Below, one piece after another: positions 34,801 to 47,429 of a stretch of DNA of 64,000 nucleotides. Each line of letters begins with the position of its first letter. The first letter of the stretch is position 1. This DNA comes from Toxoplasma gondii ME49 (Eukaryota > Apicomplexa > Conoidasida > Eucoccidiorida > Sarcocystidae), in contig NC_031474.1 in NCBI RefSeq assembly GCF_000006565.2, forward strand, positions 3,817,662 to 3,881,661, read 5' to 3'. Under the pieces are notes generated by a model. The model was not told where the DNA came from. It made no database searches and saw only the letters and a program-made list of their open reading frames with translations. Both the position numbers and the translations under genes were made by a program.

Positions 34801-36497
34801 ACTCTTCGTTTCTCAAATGCGACCTCCGATCTCACCGAGCTCAAGCGTAGCGCTTTTACCTTTTTAAAACACCCAGATCGTGTTGAGGAGGCGAGCAAAT
34901 GACTTTACAAAAAGAGCGCAGTCAAAGAAAGCTCGTGAACGGCGTTTCTTGACATCTTAGGTGATCTTTGCTGCCCTGGTCTAGTGTTTGTTGGTATTCG
35001 AACGTATCGAGGAGGTTTGAACCGGCTGCAGCTGAGTCTTTTACGTTTCACTTTTTTCACAGACTTCAACGCCCTGACACTCGAACGAGGGCAACAAGGG
35101 AGAAGGCAGCCGACTTCAGCGCGCTTCCCGTGCCGGTCGCGAAAGCGCTGCTTGTGTGCATTTGAAAAGCCGGTTTCTCTTCTACAAACAGTGTGCCCGA
35201 ATGGAGACACACGTACGTGCCGTGGTCTTCCTTCAGGTTGCTGCTTTCCTTCTTTTCGCTTCTTCCCACACACTCGCGCAGGTTGCCGGTCTCAGCGAAC
35301 GGTGCTGCCCGTCGATAGAGTTTTGATAACACGATGTAAGCGACACAACGACAGGTTGTGTGGCACACACCAGTTGCGGCTGAGAGTCGAGGAGAAGTAG
35401 GTTTTGTAACACAGGCGTTTCTTGGGAGTGCATGCGAGAAAAGTGCGATGTGCGTGTCGGGTCAGCGTGTGGAGGCTAGTGGGAAGGCGAATTTGCGGTG
35501 GAGGCGAGAGGGGCTACGCCTCTCTGTCTCTGCGGCGGCTTTGTCTCCTGCGGGTCCTCCTTTTTCTCAAGCGTACTCTGGCGCCCCGGAGCAGTCGCGC
35601 TTTTTTGTTTTTTCTGTGGTCCTTCTCCGCCGTCCATTTTTCTCCGTTTTCGCTCTCTCGCACTCGTTGGTTTCTCGCCGCAGTGCGGGCAGAGCTCCGG
35701 CGCGCTCGGAACGAAGACAGAGGAGGAAGGCGTGAGCTTTCTCGTTTTTCTCGATTTTCTGGTTTGTTTTGTGGAGGACGCGTGTCGACTCACTCTGGCG
35801 GATCCCCCGGTTTTCTCTGCGGCACAAACGCCCCGTTCCTTCCCCCTCAGAGAACGGCCGCACTTCCCTCCGTTTTTTGCGCAGGTCGCGAACTCCCCAC
35901 GCCGCCTCTTGTGCAAGGTGACCACTGTGGAGAAAGCGTGTTTTTTGCTCCTTAAATTCTTCCCGTCTTTCTCAGACTTCTTTTCCTTCTCGTCATCTTC
36001 CGTTCTCCACACTTTTTCGTTTCCCCAACCCTCCGCCGGTCCCCCGCCTCGCCGGCGTTGGTCCTCCGCCGCCTCTTGCTACGTGTCTCCACTTTGTCAG
36101 CATTTTTCTGGCGGCTAAAAATTCACAAAATTCCCCGTCTTCCCACTTTCTCTCTAAGCAAACTCTTGCCACCGTTCTGCGCGCTTGTGTCCCCGGTTGT
36201 TTCACTCCCCTGGACTGTGTTGTGTCGATTCTCCACGTCCGAGTGGACCTCTGGACCTCGAAAGGGACCCAGCGTTTCCCCTGCGAGTCTTCCGTCGCAT
36301 GCTTCACGAAAAAAGCGTTGCGACTTTGAAACCGTGCGTTCCTCGACACTTTGAGTGCTCCACACGTTTCGCCATCTCTCGCGGAAAAGGATTCGCCGCG
36401 CGACTCTCTCCTGTTTGCCGCACTCCGCATTTGCGCTCTCTTGCGCGTTCGTTCTGCCTGAAACCTTCCGCCTTTTCTCGGTTCAAAGAGCGGGAAA
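31806..36497. promoter_or_regulatory. 4.7 kb divergent region between the BT1 transporter and eIF3a
   Basis: The two start codons face away from each other. No coding exon is supported. TGCATGC boxes are at 34272-34278 and 35429-35435, the latter about 1.06 kb upstream of eIF3a. From about 35500 to 36480 the plus strand is T/C-rich, as in long 5' UTRs and promoters of this group. The length would also allow an unrecognised non-coding RNA or 5' UTR introns. Confidence 0.4.
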
Positions 36498-39400
36498 ATG
36501 CAGTCTTTCCAGAAGCCTGAAAACGCGCTCAAACGCGCGGATGAACTTCTCTCTGTGGGCCAACAAGACGCCGCCCTCAAAATTCTCCACGGTGCCATTG
36601 GGCATCGACGCTTCCGGTGCGCATGCACACAGATTTCGACAGACGCCAACATTTTATGATTCACTCATCCGGGCATATTTTGATGTGGAGATTAAGATTT
36701 CGAGATGTAATTGACTATGTGGATGTGTGTGGTGACAATCGGGCATGACGGATCTTGTCCAACGCGTTGTTGTGACCCGAGAAATCCCGATGCTTTTTTC
36801 AGGTCTGTTGTGTGCCTCGCTCCTTCTCGCTTTCTTCCTGTCCCCTTCTCTTCCCTTTTCTGCCTCCCTGAGTCGCAACCTCATCTGTGTAGACTTCTCT
36901 GCTGGCGTTGTAATTCGTGCCGGTCCTGCGTTCCATGTCGTTTCTCGAGTTCCCTTCTCGTTTCTCTACGCCAGCTCGGTCTCTAGTCCGTTCAACTCTT
37001 TCCGGCAAAACGATGCTGCGTCGCCATGACCATATATATATATATATATATATACACATATCTGCATGTATATACATATATTATGTATTGACTTTCTTTA
37101 TATACACTATATATATACATAAGTACTGATTCTTACTTCATTATATATGTATATATATGTATATATATATGTATACTGTTGTATAGTGTATATATTAACA
37201 TATTGCGCATATTTCTACATGCACCCGTGCGTGCTGGGGTGCTGCTGAATCTTTCTGTCTCTGCGTGTAGCTGGGCGTATAGATGTATATATATATAGAT
37301 ATATAAAATAAACATGCATACATATATATATATATATATATGAGTGTGTTTGTGGCCGTTGCAAGGTGGAGAACTTGGTGTCTTTTGTCGGGTGTTTGCA
37401 TGGCGATTTTGCGGGGTCTCGCTGCTTTTCAGGTCTCAAGGATGGGACAGCGTCCAGGAGACGATTATGATTCGTCACGTTCAGCTGTGCGTTGACGAGA
37501 ACAAGCTGCGTCTGGCTCGCGATGGTCTGCACCAGTACAGGATCATCTCTCAGCATGCCAACATCCAGTCTCTTGGTGAGTCCGCAAGGGAAGCGGAAAA
37601 GAAGATTCGTCTGTATGCTTTTAGGAACTCGTCCTTTCTGCCACTCTGACTCTCCCTCGTTTCCTTCGGCTGTGCAACCTCTCATCCTTCTTCTCGTGCG
37701 TCCACCTTTCCACGTTACCGTCATTCTCGTCTCTCCTTGAGTGCATTCTCTCGTCTTGCTGCTCGCGTCCTCTCTTCCCTTCCTGCGCTCAACGTGGCGG
37801 CGCTGCAGGCAAAGTGATTGCGGAGCTGCGCAGCCGCGCAGAGCAGAAGCTGACGCAGGCGAAAGAGTCGGCGGCGGGGGCGTCTGCGAGTCCGAAGAGC
37901 GCGGACGCGCCGGTGTTGCCTGGACAAGGTTTGGGCGATTTGGACTCGGTCGCGGACTCTCCGGAAGACTTGCTGCTCTCGACCCTGCAGATCGAGGTTC
38001 GCTCGGCGGAGGCTCGCGGCATCCACCAGGCGCTCCGCAGCGTTTGGGACGTCTACAAGATGGTGCTCGATTTGCTGCGCACGACTCCGAAGCTCGAGCG
38101 CGTCTACCACGAGACTGCGCGGAAGGCCTTTCTCTTTTGCAAGGAGAACCAGCGTCCGCAGGAGTTCAAGCGCCTTTGCGATGTGCTCAGAAGCCACTTC
38201 GCTCTGATTCTGAAGAACCGCCACAAGGAGGACTACGAATCGCTTATGCGCCCGGATCTGCATCTGGAGACGCGCATGCAGCAGCTGGTCGTGGCGTCCG
38301 AGCTGGAGCTCTGGCGCGAGTGCTACGCGACTGCCGAGGACCTCTACTCGCTCGGCCTCCACGACTACTTCCTCAAGGCTCTCCGCACGGGGCAAGACCT
38401 CTTCCATAACAGTCGCGAGAAACTCATGCGCTGGCTGGCCATCTACTACGAGAAGCTCAGCCGCGTCACCTGGGTCGCAGAAAACTACTTGTTCCACGCT
38501 CTCGCCTGGATCAAGCTTCTTCTCCACGTCAAAGGCTTCAAGAAAAACGCTTCTCAAGAGGACCTTCAAGCCATGGCCTCCGTCGCCGTCCTCGCCGTGC
38601 TCTCGATCCCCATCTCTGGAGCGTGAGTCCAAACCACACCACACACCTACAGATCCTTCTGGATACTCATCTACATGTATATACACATATATGTATCTCT
38701 CTCTATATATATATGTATATATATATATATATATATGGGTATGTGTGGGTGCTCGTCTGCGTATATATATAAATATATTTATATCTGTTTGTATCAACAA
38801 TGTATATAAACACATGCATATATATGTATATATGTATGTATATGTATGTATTTGTGTATCTTTGTGTCACTTGTCGACGCGACTAACGTTGTGATGCACC
38901 CTTGTCGTATTTGACTATTCGCGCTGAGAGTGTGGAGCTGAGAGACTCTGGGGAGACTTACAGCTTGGAGACTGCAGCGCAGTCGCGACCTCGCACGTTG
39001 TAGGACCGTTGTCTTCGAGCTCCAGGACACAGGGGGGGTCTCGGGTCACTCGATTCGGCGAAACGAGGAAGGTGTCGAGGCGGAAGCACAAATTCCTTCA
39101 CAGGCATGAGAGCGAGATGCATCTTTTTGACGCATTGTACGCGTGAGTGGCAGGCACCCCATAGCGGTGCGTTGTTCCTGGAGCGTGAACGTTTGTTCAG
39201 AGAGAAGAAGCCTGGCGACGACGCCGTGACGATGGGAGAGGGCATGAACTACGGCTCTTTGGAGCAGCAGAAGAAGCTGACAATGTTGCTTGGTCACTCG
39301 ACTCTGCCGTCTCGGGAGGGCCTCAAGGCTGTGCTTTTCACCAAGGACCTCGTCTCTCTCGCGGACGAGAACTGTCAACAGCTCCTTTCCTTGATTGAAA

Positions 39401-42068
39401 GCGAGTTCACGCCTCTCAAGCTCTGGTAAGGTGTGCCTCTCGGACTTGGAAACGCTGGTCTTCGGCATTCGCAACGCGTGACCGACTAAATAGGGTCGCC
39501 TACAGATAGTCTGGTTCCCTCCTGCCCTTTAAGGCTGTGTACGTACGCGCAGATGTGTACGCAGATCGACTGAACATGCATCCGCGAGGGAACTTCAGGG
39601 CTCGCGCTCAAGGACTCAGTGTTTAGAAACTTCTCGCTCGAATTCAAGAGAATGTGGGGAGTGTCGAGACAGAAATCCAAGACTTTTCGCTTCACGTTGT
39701 GTGGATGATGGTGTGGAGGTGCTCTGGAGCTTTGGAAAAAAAGCAGACGTTTTCTTTTTTGCATGCGGGCGGGTATCGACCAAGGAGTCTGGACAGGAAA
39801 AACGGCGCGTCGGGGGAGTGACTGAGCTCCTCGATCTTTCCGTATTTTTTTCGCGAACGCATTTGGACATGCATCGTATTTGCCTGCGTCTAGGGAGACA
39901 GCTTTGGACGTGGAAAGAGCTCGCTCTGAAGAAGAGACGACGTGTGGCGTTTGCCAAGTCACGTCTCTTCGCCCACAGGCACCGTCTCTCTCCCGCAAAA
40001 GGCAAATGCATGTCTTCGAATTCGTTTAATTCCACCTGTGAGCGCCGAAGCGTTTTGTGTGTTTCTCAGCTCTCTCTGCCAGCCTCTGTTGGACGCGGTG
40101 AGCGCGAATCCGTTGCTGGAGCCCTACGTGTATCCCTTGAAGAGGGTCATCTTCCACAAGTTGATTTTCCAGCTTTCTCGCGTGTACGCGACTCTCTCGA
40201 TCAAGCACTTCACGACGCACATCTGCACGGCGTCCTTCCTTCCCTGGTCGCACGCAGAGAAGCTGTTCGTAGCGCTCGTCCAGGAGCAGCAGGCCTCCTC
40301 GAGCTCCTTCGGATCTGCGTCCGCGAACTCGAACGCGAATCTGTCTATTCGACTGGACTACGCGAGCAGCGCAATTCTCTTCGAGACTCCCGACGCAGCG
40401 GCCGCGAACACACTCCGACACCAACTCTGCAACTTGGCAAAGCAAATCGACAAGTACGTGGAAGGGGAAGAAGAGACGCCAAGAGAGGAGACAGACGGAC
40501 CCCCCGAGGGAGACGGGAGGAGGAGCGGGCGAAGAAACGGAGAGAGAGAAGGTTAAGGGAGGCAGAGAGAAGCGAAAAGGGAGCGAGGCAAGATGGCGAG
40601 GTGGATCGGTAGGGGAGAAAGAAGAAAGCGAACTGGAGTAAATATGCAAGGACGCCGTGGGAGTGCGTGTGAGAGGTTTCGGATTTTGGAGGCGTGGACA
40701 AACGCAGGAAAAAAGCGCTCGTCGCTGGCGTCGAATCTTTCTTCCTCCCTGCGGAAGCGTCTCTTCGTCGACGTTGAGTTCGGGGTCTCATGCCCACACC
40801 ACGATGGGGGAAGAAGTGCAGGACCACCGGAGTGGAGCTTTTTCTCAGCGGAACTTGCTTTCGTCGCAAGGCGTCCAAGGAAGCCTTCCAGAGGCGCCAT
40901 GCCCTGACCTCTGGCCGCTTCAGTCGATGGCATTCACGAGGTTCCCTCTAAGAGACTCACTTTTTCAAGTTTATGCTGGCAGCCCGTGCAGCAGGGACTT
41001 ATGAAGCTCAACAGAGACTTCGATTCAAAGCACAGTTCCATGCATTTCTCAATTTTTCCGGATTTTTTTCGTTCGCAGGGCGGTGCACATGATTTGCCCT
41101 GGACAGTCGATGGAGGAGAGAATGGATCGGCGCCGATTCCTGCAGGAGTTGCCGGCGCGTTTGGAGGCGGAGACGCGACGGATGGCGGAGCGCACGCGGG
41201 CCACTCACTCGCGTCGCCTCGAGAAACAGGAGGAGCAGCAAAAGATGGAAGAAGAGCGAAGAAGAAAGGAAGCTGAGCAACGCAGAGTCGAAGAGAAGCA
41301 AGGTAAGAGCCGCGGGAGACACACGCTGGACAATGCGAAAGAAATACATGAAAAGACGACAAGGAGGTGCTGTCTGCTTGCTATCGAGAATAGTGCGGTG
41401 AGACAAGGTCAGCTGGTTCTTCGTCTTTTTCTCTTGGGGGCTTTGTACGCTCGATGCAGTCTCCAGGATTTCAAACAACATGATGGGTGTTGTAGGACTT
41501 GCCTTGTGGGCGAGGAGCTCTACGTCGCCCGACTATTCTTTCTCTTCTCCGGAGGCTCTCCCTTACTCTACGTCTTTTTCTCTCTTATCTACCTTCTCAC
41601 TCTTCTCCGTGATCTCTCTTCTCGTGATCTCTCTCTTGTTCTCCCCCTTCACCTCTCTCTTGTTCTCTCACGAGACGGTGTCTCTCCATGCTGCTCGTTG
41701 AGAACGCACTTCGCTCTGTTTTTTTGGAGATCGCAATTCCTATGTGTCTTTTTTTCGCAGAGCGCGAGCGCCGTGAAGAGGCGACGCGTCGTCGGGAAGA
41801 GCGACGCATGCAGCAGGAGAAAATCAAACAGAGGAGCGAGACTGCTGCCCAAATGTTGGAGGAGATAAAAAAGCTGGGCACCAAGGCTTCGAGCAATATT
41901 CTGATTAAGGGCAAACAACTAGGAGACATTAACATCGACGATGTTCTGCAAGGAAACGTCGACTACGACGATCTAGAAAAAGCTCAAATGATGCAACTCA
42001 ACCAGGTCCGACTTCCCCACGTTTTCACAAGAACACAAAGCAATGTGCCCACACACATGCATATACGT

Positions 42069-42104
<36 letters not shown>

Positions 42105-42815
42105 ATATATATATATATATATATAAATATGGATATGTAGGTAGAGGCGCAGTTATACATAAGATTCAGTTGTCTAGAGATGCAGGGAGTGTTCTGTGTG
42201 TATATGAAGACAGAAATACATCAACAACATGCTCAGAGGCAAGTATCTGTAGATACAGATACACAAAAAATGTGTGTCTATATATATATATATGTATATA
42301 TAGGTACTGAATTGGATAGATATGTCGCCAGGACTGTGTACGATTATGCATATGATCCTATTCACAAGTGTATATATATAACATAAATATGCCCAGATAT
42401 TTGGACAGGACTATGTATGCGTGCGCCTCTGTGCGTATATATATATATATGTATATGAATGTGTGAGTGTAGAGCGAAGTGGCAGAGATCTTTCGCTTTT
42501 TCTTTTCAGGAGAGAATTGCTCGTCTGCGGCAGAGACGCCAGAACTTCCGTCGCGTTTGTCACTTCATTCGCGCATGCCGCGAGGAAGAGTTGCCGCTCC
42601 TCATCAGATGGCAAGAAGAGCAGTTGGCCCGCGACACTCAAATTCTTCTCGACATGCAGAACCGGCACGAGGAAGGTAATCTCACCCTTTCCACATGCCT
42701 GTATTCGGACGCGTCTTCTTCCTGTCCTTCGTTCCACCTGCATGTGGTCCTCCCCATATTTTTTTCATCGACATAGCTCTTCTTTCCGTCGAACCACATC
42801 TATCGTCTATTCACC

Positions 42816-42847
<32 letters not shown>

Positions 42848-43660
42848 CATGTATGCATAAAAATATGTATAACTATAGAGGTGTTTCTCTCTGTACACAT
42901 ATTATATATATATATTCATATATATATATATATATGTATGTATGTATGTACCAGTGTATGTGAGCCGACTGGCCCCGGCTGTGTCTACGTCCCCGTACGT
43001 GTTGAGGAGTCATTATTTCTGAGGCAGGATTGTTTATGAGGATGTTCTAGGGAGATTGATGGACTGCGAGTGCGACTGCCCGTTAGACCGTGAAATTCGT
43101 TATCGACCGTATCGCAGTTCGGCCTTGCGTTCGGTCGGGCTGCATGCAAGCAAAGGTCTAAGTGTGCGTCGAGGAGCTCGGGATGTCTGCGTTGTCTCTG
43201 GACGTCGCGCCTTCGCTTTCGTCGCCTGTTTTTCCCGCACAGAGCACAAGGCTGCCTTCGAGGCAGCGCTGGAAGAGAAGCAGATCTTCGAGGTTGTCAA
43301 GGAAGACAAGGAGAAGTGGGTTGCGGAGAAGATTGCAGTTCGTCAGAAGGACTTTGAACAGCAGGCGCAGGAGCAGCGCGAGCGTCTCCTCCACGTTCTG
43401 CGACAGGCAAAGATTCAACGCGCGCGTGCTCGCAAAGAGGAACATCTGAAGAAACTCAAAATCGAAGTCGAACGCAAGAGGATGGAGGAGGAACAGAAGG
43501 TCAGACAAAACGGAGCAAAACGCAGGCGAAACAAAACAAATCTAGATACATATATATAGAGCGAGAACCATTTACATTTGGGTAAAAATGGGTCGATTTA
43601 GATCTATTTGTTGATGTAGAGAGACAGACCAAACAGTGGAGAGACGACAGACACATAAGC

Positions 43661-43696
<36 letters not shown>

Positions 43697-44740
43697 GCAT
43701 ATGCGGCTGCATGTAAATATGGAGGTGCACGCTACTTGAGAGGGATTTTCGGACCTCGGGACCCTCATCTGTAAAATGTTTTTAGGTCATATGGGTAGAG
43801 GGGTGGCGGGGTGTGATCGCGGATCTTTTCTGGAGTTTGATGATTTGTGGGATATAAAAACTGCATTGTTTCTTGTGCATTTCCAGAAGTACCTCGAGCA
43901 ACTGGAGAAGAAAAGACAGGAGGAAGAGGCGAAGGCAAAACGCCTGGCTGAGCAGGCAGAAAAGCAACGTCAGCGCGAACTCGAAATTGAGGTAAGGTTG
44001 ACGTTGAGATCTGCCTCTTTTTTGGTGTATCGGCTTCTCTAGTTTTCCTATCAAAACCTCTCGTCTAGATGTTCTTCTCACGACCGTGCACACTCTCCTC
44101 CCCTTATCTATTATCTGTCTCTCTGTATATGTGTATCGTTGCATATGTAGGTGTAGGTCTCTATCGGTTTATATCGTGTTTAAGTTGATCTGTTTCTCTG
44201 TATCCGTCTCTCTTGTTCTCCGCGTTGCGCACTGCGTCTCTCTTTCTTCTCTTCTTCCTTTCCTCCCCTTTTGTCTCTTTTCCCCGTTTTCCCAATTTTT
44301 TGTGATTTTTCATTTTCCTTTTTCAGGAGAAGCAGCGCCAACTGGACCTGGAAGCGTCAGCGGCTCTGCGGAGCGCCCCGCGCGCGGCGCCTGCGTCTCC
44401 TCAGAAGGTCGAGGGATCGATCTCTCCGGCGAGCAGCGTCCCTCCATCTGCAGGAGACTCGTGGCGAAAGGGTGACCGGACTGAAACCGCCCGTCGACGG
44501 GTGCCTGCTCAGAGCCAGGGTCGCGGAGAACAGGACGAGGGCTTCGAGCGCTGGAGAGAAGGAAAAGTGAACTCTGGAAACGGAAACGACGAAGAGAAGA
44601 CGCGACCCAGATTCCGAGTCGCAGCCGCTGCACTGTCTGAACACCTCTCAGCGGGAAAGGAAGGACGCGATGAAATTCAGAACGGAGATGCGCAGAAGCC
44701 CGAAGACGACGGATTCACCACAGTGTCCAGGAACCGGTAA
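36498..44740 (+). CDS. EIF3A: Eukaryotic translation initiation factor 3 subunit a
   Basis: Eleven exons join in phase: 36498..36616, 37433..37575, 37809..38622, 39201..39425, 40070..40453, 41079..41302, 41761..42005, 42510..42675, 43243..43499, 43887..43991 and 44327..44740, giving 1031 residues. eIF3a is the scaffold of eIF3 on the 40S subunit. The start [20 protein letters not shown] matches the family N-terminus; [28 protein letters not shown] and [18 protein letters not shown] follow. The PCI region (about residues 300-480) includes [13 protein letters not shown] and [15 protein letters not shown] long Glu/Arg/Lys coiled-coil from about residue 560 includes [18 protein letters not shown]. 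The ending [11 protein letters not shown] corresponds to the conserved DGWTTV tail, so the C-terminus is complete, but the decapeptide repeats of animal eIF3a are absent. Three donors are weak (GTGCGC, GTCCGA, GTCAGA). Several introns hold TA microsatellites. Confidence 0.92.
37031..37341. repeat. (TA)n microsatellites in eIF3a intron 1
   Basis: TA-rich runs at about 37031-37060, 37140-37200 and 37283-37341. Confidence 0.9.
38683..38860. repeat. (TA)n and TATG microsatellites in eIF3a intron 3
   Basis: Interrupted TA, ATGTAT and TATG repeats begin about 60 bases after the exon 3 donor. Confidence 0.85.
42069..42452. repeat. (TA)n microsatellites in eIF3a intron 7
   Basis: TA runs at 42069-42130, 42280-42303 and 42434-42452. 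Confidence 0.9.
42814..43150. repeat. (TA)n microsatellites and a TGCATGC box in eIF3a intron 8
   Basis: TA/TATG runs at 42814-42848 and 42903-42950 lie in the intron; a TGCATGC box sits at 43141-43147, about 100 bases before exon 9. Confidence 0.8.
43660..43700. repeat. (TA)n microsatellite in eIF3a intron 9
   Basis: TA run with one ATAA interruption. Confidence 0.9.
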
Positions 44741-47429
44741 GGAAGCAAAGAAGTCCAGGGGGGCAAAGGGAGTGAAGTGGAGATATTCAGTGGGAGAAGA
44801 CGGGGGGAAACAGGAGAGAAGTAGAAGTTGAAGAGTAGATGGACGAGTGCGGATGTCAATGAATTGTGATGTGTTTTGTGTGTTTTCAGAAGAAAGTGAA
44901 TGCATCGACGCAGGGAAGAGAGTCTCAGGAAAAGGGATGGGTAGAACAGCGGCGAGAGACGCGCTCGGGAGACGGGAAGAGCAGAAACGGAGTGGGGCAG
45001 ATGTCCATTCGAGAGTTCGCTGGACTCCGCGTGACGCTTCACAAGTGTTTCTCGCGGTGTCTTGAAGTTTTCTTACACTTCTCGAGTTACCGCAAGTTTT
45101 TCGGGTGTAGACTACTCTCTGCTGCGGCAAAACCGCTCCTGTCTAGTAGCAGAGCCGGAACGCGGTTGCGAAACTATAGGGGAGAGGGGCAGCTCTGCTG
45201 CAGCTCGGGTGTACATCCACTGCAGAGACGCGGGACTCGCGGGTAGCCCTGGGCAAGCTGCCATGAAAGTCGATTTTTCTGCAGAACAGAGGGCGCTGCC
45301 CGTTTCCAGAGATGCAGTTAAGCACCTGCGTTTCTGTAAGGTGTCGAGTTTTGCGTAGGTTCTTGTCAGCTCCGAGGGAGACTTTTGTACGATGTGCTTG
45401 TGTCTGCATGCGCGCGGGAAAAGAGGTGTGTGCTACGGCTGCGCGGGCAACTGAAGATCGCGTTTCTCGTGGCTGAGGATCGATGTGAGACAGGCCAGAG
45501 TGTTCAGTGACGTTGTTTTTTGCGATACATACGACTTCGTTTCCCCTCAACTCGAGTGGGAGCTCCACCAAAACTAGAAGAAAACGGAGTGCCGCCCTAG
45601 TGGTGGTGTATCTTTTGCCATGCAGAGCCTTCTTCGTTCCTCTGAGGCGCACGCACATTCTTTGCTCCCCTTTCCGCCGCTGACACGCTCGTGCTCTCTA
45701 CTGGGCACTTAATGGAAAACGCAAAACCACCCACCCCACAGACCCTCAAAATACTTTAAAACGAGTATCTCCACTCGGGTACAGCACATAACCAGGCCAT
45801 CGACCCTATATATTTCCCGATGTATCGCGGAAAAGAACACAATTTCGAGCATTTGAGTGGAGACACGGTCCGATGGCCCGGTATTTCTGTGTTCATATTC
45901 CGGCTTTTTGGCGCAGTGTGGCGATTGCAAGTCGCCATCGCAACCAGCCCTCTAAGCGTTTCTCTGGGAAGTTGAGCGCCCGCGTCCGTTCGCTTACTGA
46001 AAAGGGGTCGACTTCTGAACGGAACAGCCCGTGGAAAGCGCGCGGACAGACTTACCGCTGTGCTAGCGTTTAGGGTAACACACGGATGATGGTTGCCATT
46101 TGAATTAACTGCGAGAGGAAGTAATTCAGATGCGAGTGTGATCAGGTCCGTCCCCCCCTCGTACGTACTATCTCTGAATCCGTTTCGCTTATCCCGAAAC
46201 CGCCAACCCCGCCTCTGCATGTGCCTGTTTAGGCTCTTCACAGCGAGACTTGGGGTAGCAGTGAAAGGGGCTCGAGGCGCACGATCCCTTTCCTCGTTTT
46301 TTTTTTCGTGCTTCGCTTCCAACAGAAAACACTGTGGCAGGCGTAGAGAGGTGATCTCTCGATACCGTCGCAGACTGTGCATCCACTCCAGGACCTGCGG
46401 GAAGCTAGCCAGAGAAAAGTGTGTGTCTCAGCAAGGTTCGGAGAGCGGCGGGGTGGAAAGAAGCAACATGTAGTGCTCTGGGTCGCCATTCACTTCGCGT
46501 GGAAACGCCCTTTGCTTTATCACAACGAAATTCTCCCCTCAGCTTGTCGTTAAGAGTGCGGCTGTCTTCATCTCGTGCCCCCATCCCCCTGGTGGTGCCG
46601 TGTCGAAGCCAAGACGGCCCGGCGTTTCTGTGTTGTTTGCGATTTCATTTGATTCTGCGCGGTGCAAAACGGCCTCTCATTGCGTTTCTAACGCTCAAAA
46701 AAGAGGAAGCTGGGAGACTTCTTTTTCTCCCGCGAAACTGCGTAGAAGTTTTTTCGAGGTCGTTCGCACGAGTGCGTCTGCCCCACATGCCCGCAGCGTC
46801 TTCCCAAGTCTTTCTTCCGCAAATTCCGGTGCTCTCGCGAGCTTCACCTTTCCCCGAGTTCCCGCGTCTTGAAAACGCGGACACGACTCTTTATGCAGGC
46901 GTTGTGCCTCTCCGGTCCCTGCTTTCCGGCCGGTTCCCCGTGGCTTGATATCGTGCAAACGCCGGACCTGTACCGTTTCGAGGAGCTCGAATCTCCCCGG
47001 AAGGACCGATAAAGAACACGGCTCACAGACGCCGCGTGCTTGTCGGAGTTGGACATGGTCAACTTCCGAGATTTTCCCAGGTATCTTATTCGGTTCATTG
47101 TGAGTCTCGTCTGCAGGACAACTGGATGAAACAACCTTTGTTCTTGTGGGATGATTCCGTCCTCAGCACTCCGTGCTTCGATTCTCGGCCGTCAGCTGCT
47201 TTGTCTTCGAGAGAGAAGCGGCCTCTGAAGACCGCGCCTGCTTGCGCTCTCTAAAATGTAGCGTCGTCTCCTGTTTCCCTTGGCAGCCAAGTCACACGCG
47301 CCGACGCCTGCGTGGGTGGCCCCGTCTGCGTCGTCACACAGGTCCATGTGAAGCGAAGGTCACTTCCTGCTCCGAAGAACGAGGGAGAAGACAATTTACA
47401 AAATTCCCCGCAAATCACGAAACCCTGCC
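44741..47429. other. 2.7 kb region between eIF3a and the TM2-J gene
   Basis: 3' flank of eIF3a and upstream region of the next plus-strand gene. Frames up to about 200 residues occur on the minus strand (45756-46382) but are Arg/Ser-rich without domains or splice context. No gene is supported. Confidence 0.45.

Noticed and set aside
35422..36118. Frames of 177-223 residues on both strands upstream of eIF3a
   Set aside because: They lie in T/C-rich promoter or 5' UTR DNA, have biased composition and no domains.
45756..46382. 208-residue minus-strand frame downstream of eIF3a
   Set aside because: Arg/Ser-rich without any recognisable motif, and no supporting splice or start context.
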